This document shows, one piece after another, positions 15,473 through 20,767 of a DNA stretch of 20,767 nt (position 1 is the stretch's first letter; every line of letters begins with the position of its first letter). Below the pieces are notes generated by a model. The model was given only the letters and a program-made list of their open reading frames with translations, did not search any database and was not told the DNA's origin. The translations under genes were made by a program, and so were the position numbers. Origin of the DNA: a virus; IMG/VR virus record IMGVR_UViG_3300032086_003702, positions 1 to 20,767 of that record, one strand, 5' to 3'.

Positions 15473-17186
15473 AGATTATCAGCAAAAAGCGGTTTCTGAA
15501 TATTTCAAAAAGATGAAGTTAGAATCCGATAAATCTAAAAGAAATTATTTATTAGTGATTCCTACAGGAGGAGGTAAAACGCCTATATACTGCTACATTT
15601 TAAACAAATTTATACATTCACAACCTTATATAAAAGCATTAGTAGTTACTCATAATAAAGAGTTAATAAGTCAAGGCTTTTCAACTTTTAAAAGATTTAA
15701 TGACAAAAATTTAACAGGTCTTTGTTGTGCTGGACTTAACTCATACGATACCCACCTACCTATAACTTTTGCATCCATAGGCACGATATTTAAAAGAATG
15801 AAAGAGCTTGGCGAGTTAAATTTAATAATAATTGATGAAGCTCATAAAGTATCTCTTGATAAAAGAAGTCAATATTTTAAATTGATTGAACACTTTAGAT
15901 CATTAAACCCTAACTTAGCTGTATTAGGATTATCTGCAACACCATACAGATTGAAACAAGGTTTATTGTGGGAAGGAGAAGACGCACTATTCAATGGCGT
16001 TGCTTATGATCTTACAAAAGGGGATGACTTCTTAAACTTAATAGATAACGGCTATTTAGCCGATTTAAGCACAAAAGAACCTAATGTTGAAATAGACGTA
16101 ACTGGCGTTAAAACTACCGGCGGGGATTATAACGTAAAAGAATTAGAGGAAGTCAGCGATACTAAAACCATCACTGAGTCAGCAATAGACAATATGATAG
16201 CTCAAGGGGGGAACAGGAAATGTTGGTTAGTATTTGCTGTTAGTATTGAACACTGCGAGAATATTAGCAAAAAATTGAATGAAAAAAATATATCATCAAT
16301 GCCGTATCACTCCAAACAAACAGAAAAGGAAAGAGAAAAAATATTGGCTATGTATAAGGCTGGAAAGCTAAGATGTTTAGTCAATATGAATACCCTATCA
16401 GTAGGATTTGACCACCCTAAGATAGATTTGATAGGACTACTAAGACCCACAAAGAGTGTTAGCTTATTCGTTCAAATTGTGGGTAGAGGGCTTCGCCCAG
16501 TGTACGCCGATGGATACGACCTATCCACGCAAGAAGGTCGATTACAGGCGATACAGGCAGGTTCTAAACCTAATGGTTGTTTAGTGCTAGATTTTGCTGG
16601 CAATACTAAGCGCATGGGTGCGATTAACAGCGCCCAACCTCCTAGCGGCAAGCGCAAGAAGAAAGGGGGTGAGGCTATTATGAAAACCTGTCCACAATGC
16701 TCCGAGATAGTTCACAGCGCCGTTCGTTATTGCCCTAAGTGTAACCATAAGTTCGAGTTTAAAACAAAAATCGTGGAAACGGCGCACGCTGGAGAAATCG
16801 TTAAGCGTAAGAAGGAAGTAGCGCCAAAGCACGAATGGTTCACGGTTAGATCGGTAGCCTACTCCCTGCACACTAAACAGGGTTCCCCTGACATGGTTAA
16901 GGTAACTTATAACGTTGGTGTGGGGTTGCTTTCAAAGGCTTACACTGAATACCTTTGCTTGAATCATAGCGGCTACGCTAGGCATAAATCACTCAAGTGG
17001 GTCACTGAAAGGTTGCCAGATGGGTGCAACGAATCGAAGCACAAGGCTCTGTGTCATGGTACAGCGTCATTTCTAACAAACGCTCACCTAATAAAAAAGC
17101 CATCTAGCATTCAAGTGTGGGTAAATAAAAAATACCCTTCAATAACTGAATACAAATACGAGGGAGCAAGCAATGTATCAAACTAA
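15462..17186 (+). CDS. Superfamily 2 DEAH helicase, RadD/UvsW-like, with zinc ribbon
   Basis: A 574-residue helicase likely to remodel recombination or replication intermediates. Motif Q-like RDYQQKAV (4-11), Walker A PTGGGKT (34-40), Walker B DEAH (125-128), SAT (158-160), GFDHPKIDL (315-323) and motif VI QIVGRGLRP (338-346) are present in order. A four-cysteine zinc ribbon CPQCSEIVHSAVRYCPKC (410-427) follows the second helicase domain, as in RadD-like proteins. The C-terminal 120 residues resemble no domain I can name. The ATG overlaps the homing gene. The first two thirds are AT-rich with AGA codons, and the part after about base 16450 has markedly higher GC, so the gene may be a recombinant. 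RadD versus UvsW-like role is not decided by sequence alone. Confidence 0.9.
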   Translation: MQLRDYQQKAVSEYFKKMKLESDKSKRNYLLVIPTGGGKTPIYCYILNKFIHSQPYIKALVVTHNKELISQGFSTFKRFNDKNLTGLCCAGLNSYDTHLPITFASIGTIFKRMKELGELNLIIIDEAHKVSLDKRSQYFKLIEHFRSLNPNLAVLGLSATPYRLKQGLLWEGEDALFNGVAYDLTKGDDFLNLIDNGYLADLSTKEPNVEIDVTGVKTTGGDYNVKELEEVSDTKTITESAIDNMIAQGGNRKCWLVFAVSIEHCENISKKLNEKNISSMPYHSKQTEKEREKILAMYKAGKLRCLVNMNTLSVGFDHPKIDLIGLLRPTKSVSLFVQIVGRGLRPVYADGYDLSTQEGRLQAIQAGSKPNGCLVLDFAGNTKRMGAINSAQPPSGKRKKKGGEAIMKTCPQCSEIVHSAVRYCPKCNHKFEFKTKIVETAHAGEIVKRKKEVAPKHEWFTVRSVAYSLHTKQGSPDMVKVTYNVGVGLLSKAYTEYLCLNHSGYARHKSLKWVTERLPDGCNESKHKALCHGTASFLTNAHLIKKPSSIQVWVNKKYPSITEYKYEGASNVSN

Positions 17187-17340
17187 AGCGCACGCTTATA
17201 GAAGTTGTGGGATATGGTACGTGTATTTCAATGGATTCGTGGCATATTCACCAGATTTAGAAGAAGCTATGGGTATGATGGTGAATTACGTATCAACGTT
17301 GCAAATTGAAGGTGAGTTTGAAGCTTATAAACTGCACTAA
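17173..17340 (+). CDS. Short 55-residue protein at the end of the rightward operon
   Basis: A frame of 55 codons plus stop starting MYQTKAHAYRSCGIWYVYFN and ending EGEFEAYKLH. It has a strong GAGGGAG ribosome binding site correctly spaced before the ATG, and it overlaps the helicase stop by 14 bases, so it looks translated with the helicase. It is rich in Tyr and ends with an acidic helix-like part (SPDLEEAMGMMVNYVSTLQI). It resembles the small modulator proteins that end many phage early operons, but I recognise no family. Confidence 0.6.
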   Translation: MYQTKAHAYRSCGIWYVYFNGFVAYSPDLEEAMGMMVNYVSTLQIEGEFEAYKLH

Positions 17341-17344
17341 AAAT

Positions 17345-17380
17345 AAAACCCCCTAAGCGCCTAATAACTTAGGGGGTTTT
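17345..17380. terminator. Strong hairpin between convergent operons, likely terminator in both directions
   Basis: AAAACCCCCTAAG (17345-17357) pairs perfectly with CTTAGGGGGTTTT (17368-17380) around a 10-base loop. A tract of A precedes and a tract of T follows the GC core, so it can stop transcripts from both the rightward operon and the leftward block. Confidence 0.9.
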
Positions 17381-17442
17381 ACCATTTTCACCCATAACAC
17401 CGTTAATCATCAATCAACAGCAATTTAATATTAGACGATAAA

Positions 17443-17895
17443 TTAGGAATGAGCTAAGCGATTTTGAGCTAAATGTATTTCACGCTCAAGTGTTACAAGA
17501 ATGTGAGCGCAAAGTGATTTACGATCCTTACCATATTGACGTGCATTGGAAAGCATATCGTTACCGGCAGTTGAATAGAATGCCATAGCATGGTCATCTG
17601 GGAAGCAAGGGAAATCAGTAGCGTTAGATGGAACTGGGAAAGTTATGTCACCAGAAAACTTGTCCCAATCTCGAATAATATCATTGATAAAGTTTCTGAC
17701 CTGTAAAAGTTCGATAGCCCAGCGAGGATTGTCGTAAGTTGGAAAGTCACGGGCTAGAGGCGTGTTATCTCTGACTAATCCAATGTGTGGGCAGATACCG
17801 GAAGAAAGATCAACTAATGTGTGCTCCGATAAAATATCGGTAAGGTTAAAAACCGCAACGTTTAAAAATTCGATTTGGCGAATAGTGTTAATCAT
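17443..17895 (-). CDS. Hypothetical 150-residue protein, last gene of the right-end leftward block
   Basis: A protein I do not recognise. It is rich in Asp, Pro, Phe and Leu, with a helical N-terminus (MINTIRQIEFLNVAVFNLTD), a Pro/Asp-rich middle (SGDITFPVPSNATDFPCFPD, about 80-99) and a helical C-terminus with His, Glu and Arg (LCAHILVTLEREIHLAQNRL). No signal peptide or membrane segment is evident. AAAGGAAC precedes the ATG at 17895. It is separated from the gene upstream by 81 bases that hold a possible promoter, and it ends about 60 bases from the shared terminator. Confidence 0.7.
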   Translation of the reverse strand: MINTIRQIEFLNVAVFNLTDILSEHTLVDLSSGICPHIGLVRDNTPLARDFPTYDNPRWAIELLQVRNFINDIIRDWDKFSGDITFPVPSNATDFPCFPDDHAMAFYSTAGNDMLSNARQYGKDRKSLCAHILVTLEREIHLAQNRLAHS

Positions 17896-17946
17896 GATTA
17901 AGTTCCTTTTGATTTGATTGTGCTAGCCGTCTTGCTAACTATTTAA

Positions 17947-17952
17947 ACTATA
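17947..17952 (-). promoter_or_regulatory. Possible -10 element before the 150-residue gene
   Basis: Minus-strand TCTATAGTTTAAA contains TATAGT about 50 bases upstream of the start codon. The same CTATAGTT core occurs before the first gene of the block near 20716. No good -35 is seen at 16-18 bases, so an activator or a phage-specific factor would be needed. Confidence 0.3.
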
Positions 17953-17976
17953 GATTACGTTTTTTAACTCGGTGTT

Positions 17977-18264
17977 CTAGCTGGTGACAATTTTATGTTT
18001 AGATGAAACTTTGTTAAGCGGGCTTGATTTAATGATGGCTTTATCACGCTCAATAGCTTCGCTTTTAATCTTATCCACAAGGCAACCTAAATGCGCTCGC
18101 CTATGAGTGAATATCGGATCATCGTTAATAATATTGAGGTAATCAGTTCGAAATTTCTTCGAACCTTCGGAATCGTAATAATATTCCTCTATCTTCTTCC
18201 CACAAATATAACAATGATGGCCTCGCCCTTCTTTTGGGATACTTCTATGGTTTCTATCACGCAT
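17977..18264 (-). CDS. Small putative zinc-binding protein
   Basis: A 95-residue, very basic protein with a possible zinc site: CYIC (18-21) followed by THRRAHLGC (53-61), giving a Cys-x2-Cys and His/Cys ligand arrangement. The remaining sequence is charged and helical (KIKSEAIERDKAIIK). It may bind nucleic acid. The HNH fold was considered, but no central Asn or trailing His fits. GGAGAAG lies upstream within the end of the 329-residue gene, three bases before this ATG at 18264, and the two genes are probably co-translated. Function unknown. Confidence 0.65.
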   Translation of the reverse strand: MRDRNHRSIPKEGRGHHCYICGKKIEEYYYDSEGSKKFRTDYLNIINDDPIFTHRRAHLGCLVDKIKSEAIERDKAIIKSSPLNKVSSKHKIVTS

Positions 18265-18267
18265 GGT

Positions 18268-19257
18268 TTAAAACTTCTCCGATTCGATAACGTCAGGTGC
18301 TCTCTGCGGCACATCAAGCCATGATTGCATGTAAGCCCTTACAATCTTTTCGGCCTGATGGCTCAGGAATATAGCAGGTACACACACATCGTTACCATCG
18401 ACATCAACCCCCTTAACGTTGGTGACGTGATGGAAAGCATCAGCCTGTGTAACTAGGGGCGGGTGGCCGATGTGAGGCTTCAGTATGGCGCCTATGATGG
18501 GGGCATCCTCAACCGTGATGATGCGCATATCGTTATTATACTTTTGCGCCATATCCATGCTTTTGTATGACCATTCATTACCTACACCGCTATCGGGGTT
18601 CGGGACATCATCACGCTTGACCTTGACCTTCTCATAGGATTTGTTCAAAAGGCTTTTTTCACCGGATTCGCGCAAGGTGTTAATGTATGAGTCACTTTTA
18701 AAAGGTGCCGATTTTTCAACCGAGAACAGGCTTACAAAAAGCTCTAGTGGTATCAGTAAATCCATACCGCGATTGTGGTCGATGCTAATTTCCTTGTATC
18801 GTATGTTGTTCTTTCTAACCCATATTGAAATAACTGAATATCTGATATTGAGATGATTGGAAAGGCGCCTAGAACTTACAAAGTCTCTGCAATCGCTGAG
18901 CGATTTAGATACAGCTACCTCAAATTCTTTTTGACTGTTGAAAGCTATACCAAAGTTTTTGCTCGGTTCTAAATGGTGAATAAGCGTTTCATGAATAAAC
19001 ATGACAGTTTTGGGAGAACCTGAAGGCACTTTATCAAGTCCTTTATCATAATTGCTTAATTCCATAACTTTATCTTGTGGGAATTTACCAGATTTAACCC
19101 GTACTAATATTTTTTTAATCGTGGCTGAATTGCTACCTTTGAAGTACTGAGCAATCGAATAAGAGCTGTAAAACTTATTCTTATGGTGCTCTCGCCTTAG
19201 ACATTTGTTTCTATCAGAGGCACAAAAGTTTTTGAAATCTTTCAATACAAAAGTCAT
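18268..19257 (-). CDS. Hypothetical 329-residue protein with a possible helix-turn-helix
   Basis: The largest gene of the right-end block, not recognised. The N-terminal region is basic and Cys/His-containing (FCASDRNKCLRREHHKNKFY, 11-30) and then carries SIAQYFKGSNSATIKKILVR. A second region, SSRRLSNHLNIRYSVISIWV (128-147) followed by RKNNIRY, reads like a helix-turn-helix. The middle is low in recognisable pattern (SVEKSAPFKSDSYINTLRES). The C-terminal third (YKSMDMAQKYNNDMRIITVE to WLDVPQRAP) looks globular. TGGAGGA precedes the ATG at 19257, an unusually good ribosome binding site, and the upstream gene stops one base before it. A DNA-binding regulatory role is a reasonable guess. Confidence 0.7.
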   Translation of the reverse strand: MTFVLKDFKNFCASDRNKCLRREHHKNKFYSSYSIAQYFKGSNSATIKKILVRVKSGKFPQDKVMELSNYDKGLDKVPSGSPKTVMFIHETLIHHLEPSKNFGIAFNSQKEFEVAVSKSLSDCRDFVSSRRLSNHLNIRYSVISIWVRKNNIRYKEISIDHNRGMDLLIPLELFVSLFSVEKSAPFKSDSYINTLRESGEKSLLNKSYEKVKVKRDDVPNPDSGVGNEWSYKSMDMAQKYNNDMRIITVEDAPIIGAILKPHIGHPPLVTQADAFHHVTNVKGVDVDGNDVCVPAIFLSHQAEKIVRAYMQSWLDVPQRAPDVIESEKF

Positions 19258-19258
19258 A

Positions 19259-19570
19259 TTAACAATCCTCCATTAATTTAACTTCAACTGAACCATTAGA
19301 CTTGATAGCGCAGAACTTTTTAATAATGATCCGCTCATAGCTCAATAAGCTAGGCTCAGTAAGCATATGGCCGCAAGTGTGGCAAAGCTCAGCGGCACGA
19401 TAAGGTAAATCTAATATTTGCGCCACACTAAGGGTTTTAATAATATCGTTTATGGTCTTAGGTGCAAAAGCTACAACCGCACCCATACCATTACCATAAG
19501 CAAGTTTAACATTAAAGATTATTGTTTCTTCAGAAACTTCTAAAGGTTTTACGCCTAAATCTTCCATCAT
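19259..19570 (-). CDS. Hypothetical 103-residue protein with a Cys-x2-Cys-Gly-His segment
   Basis: An unrecognised protein. Its first half is hydrophobic and beta-like (ETIIFNVKLAYGNGMGAVVA), and its middle has a helix and a CHTCGH segment (about 63-68) that could contribute to a metal site. The end is acidic. AAAGGAAA is well spaced before the first of two adjacent ATG codons at 19570. The stop lies one base before the ATG of the 329-residue gene, so the two are probably coupled. Confidence 0.65.
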   Translation of the reverse strand: MMEDLGVKPLEVSEETIIFNVKLAYGNGMGAVVAFAPKTINDIIKTLSVAQILDLPYRAAELCHTCGHMLTEPSLLSYERIIIKKFCAIKSNGSVEVKLMEDC

Positions 19571-19596
19571 GATAATTTCCTTTTAATTTAATTAAA

Positions 19597-19615
19597 TGGG
19601 TGAATTGATCACCCA
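19597..19615 (-). terminator. Small hairpin in the gap between two leftward genes
   Basis: TGGGTGA and TCACCCA form a seven-base stem around a five-base loop. On the minus strand it is followed by an AT-rich run without a clean T tract. It could be a weak terminator, a processing site or a structure shielding the next ribosome binding site. Confidence 0.35.
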
Positions 19616-19623
19616 AATTAATC

Positions 19624-20223
19624 TTAGCGCAATGCTTTCTTCATTTCTCGTTCAAAATGATTTAACAGATCAAGTCTTAACCTTAGATAAGTGAAAATTT
19701 GATCGTACTTATATAATCCATTACTCTTATCTGAAAAAATGTAAAAACCTACTTCATTTTCTGATAAATTAGGATCATCACTTGTATCTAATTCACCATT
19801 TGATATTTTTAAACAATCTGATTCTATTAATTGCTGTATAACTTTATCCTTGTTTAAAATACCAAGAGAATTAGCGTGTTCTAAATCGTGCATGAAAATT
19901 TTAAAGTTAAAAGGTACAACATAGGACGAAACTTTACAATCATCGTCAAGTTCCGAATACTTCCACGATTCAAATATATGCTCCATACAATTATAAAGAT
20001 TGCCAATTTTATCATTAAATATCCATTTAATGCTTATTGGGCGATTAATGTCTATAGGTTGATCATGACAAAACAAATTTAATAAAGTTTTTCTAAACGT
20101 ATCGCATATACCCCTAGCCATTACAATATCTTTATAGTTAGGATCAAGCATAACGTGTAAAGTGGTTAAAATATCCTTATCATCACAAACATACTTAAAT
20201 TCGTTTTCCTTAATGATAGGCAT
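19624..20223 (-). CDS. Hypothetical 199-residue protein
   Basis: An unrecognised acidic protein with many aromatic residues. The chosen start at 20223 (MPIIKENEFKYVCDDKDILT) has AAGGAGA eight bases before it; a longer in-frame ATG at 20253 would place this signal inside the coding sequence and overlap the next gene, so I reject it. The middle has KWIFNDKIGNLYNCMEHIFE (66-85) and HDLEHANSLGILNKDKV, and the end has a likely helix (YLRLRLDLLNHFEREMKKAL). No membrane segment or known catalytic motif. The gene is AT-rich. Function unknown. Confidence 0.65.
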   Translation of the reverse strand: MPIIKENEFKYVCDDKDILTTLHVMLDPNYKDIVMARGICDTFRKTLLNLFCHDQPIDINRPISIKWIFNDKIGNLYNCMEHIFESWKYSELDDDCKVSSYVVPFNFKIFMHDLEHANSLGILNKDKVIQQLIESDCLKISNGELDTSDDPNLSENEVGFYIFSDKSNGLYKYDQIFTYLRLRLDLLNHFEREMKKALR

Positions 20224-20234
20224 AACAATTCTCC

Positions 20235-20441
20235 TTAAACCCAATCGCCGCAATCATCAATGATAGGTATGTTAACAACTGACTTGTCATTTTCTTTAAT
20301 ATTAATGCGAATAAACATATCGTAAATTCCTTGCGTATCACCTTCACAAGATGGATGGATAGAACTTACACCATGCTTAGCCATTAATTCCGATAAATCT
20401 TTCAAAAATGCTTGTTTCTTTTGCTCGATAGAGATAGACAT
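20235..20441 (-). CDS. Small hypothetical protein
   Basis: A 68-residue protein beginning MSISIEQKKQAFLKDLSELM, which looks like an amphipathic helix, followed by a beta-like C-terminal half (IYDMFIRINIKENDKSVVNI) ending in an acidic PIIDDCGDWV. AAAAGGG lies upstream of the ATG at 20441. Small proteins of this form are common in phage early regions; no specific role can be assigned. Confidence 0.6.
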   Translation of the reverse strand: MSISIEQKKQAFLKDLSELMAKHGVSSIHPSCEGDTQGIYDMFIRINIKENDKSVVNIPIIDDCGDWV

Positions 20442-20471
20442 GATTTAAATTCCCTTTTAACTTTTGATTAA

Positions 20472-20657
20472 TTAATTAGAGTATTCAAAAACTGTGTTTT
20501 TCATTTTGTATTTGTTAAGTAAAGCTACTTCCCGTTTGGCGTCCGATAGAGTGAATGGCTCTTTTTCATTAGTGGTAGCATTTAGTATATATTCACGTTT
20601 ATTAGTGTGGATGTTTCGAGCGTAGATATAATAAATAAGAGTATGTTCATTATTCAT
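20472..20657 (-). CDS. Small hypothetical protein, first gene of the leftward block
   Basis: A 61-residue protein beginning MNNEHTLIYYIYARNIHTNK and ending NTVFEYSN. The ATG at 20657 has TAAGGA upstream; an in-frame ATG at 20693 (adding MEHCPQIKDGLP) also has a weak TAAGG and cannot be excluded. The protein looks like a short beta-sheet followed by a helix (TLSDAKREVALLNKYK) and may be of the small modulator type. The promoter-like sequence upstream suggests a transcript starts here. Confidence 0.55.
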   Translation of the reverse strand: MNNEHTLIYYIYARNIHTNKREYILNATTNEKEPFTLSDAKREVALLNKYKMKNTVFEYSN

Positions 20658-20713
20658 AGGTAAACCATCCTTAATTTGTGGGCAGTGCTCCATACCTTGC
20701 CCTTACACTTTTA

Positions 20714-20719
20714 ACTATA
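20714..20719 (-). promoter_or_regulatory. Possible -10 element before the first leftward gene
   Basis: Minus-strand CTCTATAGTTAAAA contains TATAGT about 20 bases before the longer start codon. The same core is seen near 17950. A -35 of the usual kind is not seen at the normal distance, and the inverted repeat at 20724-20753 occupies that area. Confidence 0.35.
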
Positions 20720-20723
20720 GAGT

Positions 20724-20753
20724 CACAAAACCGGATTCGTGTGTGATTTTGTG
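20724..20753. promoter_or_regulatory. 7-bp inverted repeat upstream of the -10 like element, candidate operator or activator site
   Basis: CACAAAA (20724-20730) and TTTTGTG (20747-20753) are perfect inverted arms 16 bases apart, with centres 23 bases (about two helical turns) apart. This spacing suits a dimeric protein bound on one face of the helix. It lies directly upstream of the TATAGT element. Confidence 0.35.
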
Positions 20754-20767
20754 CCCTTTTTTAATTT

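Larger units (their letters stand above)
14270..16450. other. AT-rich tract centred on the homing-endonuclease-like gene
   Basis: By hand count, GC is about 47% at 13921-13980, 22% at 14401-14460, 22% at 14881-14940, 23% at 15841-15900, 37% at 16381-16440, 47% at 16441-16500 and 55% at 16621-16680. The edges are inside the exonuclease and helicase genes, so both look like hybrids. Edges are approximate. Confidence 0.6.

Noticed and set aside
16587-16871. Open frame on the minus strand inside the helicase gene
   Set aside because: The helicase motifs and zinc ribbon prove the plus-strand frame; the reverse frame is open probably because this part has higher GC.
17341-17442. Possible small RNA gene in the gap between convergent operons
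   Set aside because: The hairpin with A and T tracts is fully explained as a bidirectional terminator, and I see no promoter within the gap.
17977-18264. HNH endonuclease for the small Cys/His protein
   Set aside because: It has a Cys-x2-Cys and a His/Cys pair, but lacks the central Asn and the final His at the right spacing for an HNH core.
18091-18324. Plus-strand open frame over the small zinc-binding gene
   Set aside because: It is antisense to two coupled leftward genes with good ribosome binding sites, and its hydrophobic sequence is what the reverse strand of a charged protein gives.
1-20767. CRISPR array, tRNA gene, insertion sequence or integrase attachment site
   Set aside because: I found no regularly spaced direct repeats, no cloverleaf with a CCA-type end, no transposase or integrase, and no long terminal inverted repeats.

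Overview
The window looks like part of a tailed double-stranded DNA phage genome. It encodes both terminase subunits, a holin, an endolysin, a complete replication and recombination set, and tightly packed genes that overlap by 1 to 11 bases in most places. I see no ribosomal RNA, tRNA, CRISPR array, transposase or integrase. The host is probably a gammaproteobacterium: the phage carries a CsrA almost identical over its core to the enterobacterial protein as I remember it, and start sites use ordinary AAGGA-type ribosome binding sites. Base composition is low in GC overall but strongly mosaic. Capsid and tail genes are not in the window.

Layout. Bases 1-11820 are transcribed leftward. Read in the direction of transcription they encode a small DNA-binding protein (11820-11521), a PrimPol/helicase fusion, an M15 endolysin, an unknown protein, a probable divergent sliding clamp, a family B DNA polymerase, an exported PKD/beta-helix protein, CsrA, a PD-(D/E)XK nuclease, the terminase small subunit, a holin, two small proteins and the terminase large subunit, which runs off the left edge. 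Bases 11821-11982 are a divergent control region with a leftward promoter, a likely rightward promoter and a perfect 13-bp palindrome over the leftward -10 and spacer. Bases 11983-17340 are transcribed rightward: an unknown protein, a Sak4-like RecA-fold ATPase, a DUF669-type single-strand binding protein, a Cas4-like nuclease, a free-standing homing-endonuclease-like protein, a DEAH helicase and a 55-residue protein. This array ends at a strong hairpin that can act in both directions. Bases 17443-20693 are leftward again and hold seven small genes of unknown function that enter from the right edge.

How the genes fit together. The primase-helicase, polymerase and clamp-like protein form a replisome in one leftward operon. 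The Sak4-like ATPase, DUF669 protein, Cas4-like nuclease and RadD/UvsW-like helicase form a single-strand annealing and recombination module in the divergent operon. The small DNA-binding protein beside the divergent promoters probably controls the balance between them. CsrA may reset translation in the host or in the phage itself, because many phage start sites contain the CsrA-type core ANGGA.

Points most worth a second look are the phage CsrA, the exported PKD/beta-helix protein with an EF-hand-like loop inside the replication operon, the cryptic clamp, the primase-helicase with an abnormal Walker A, the AT-rich tract around the homing gene whose edges lie inside the two flanking genes, and the unknown leftward block at the right end.
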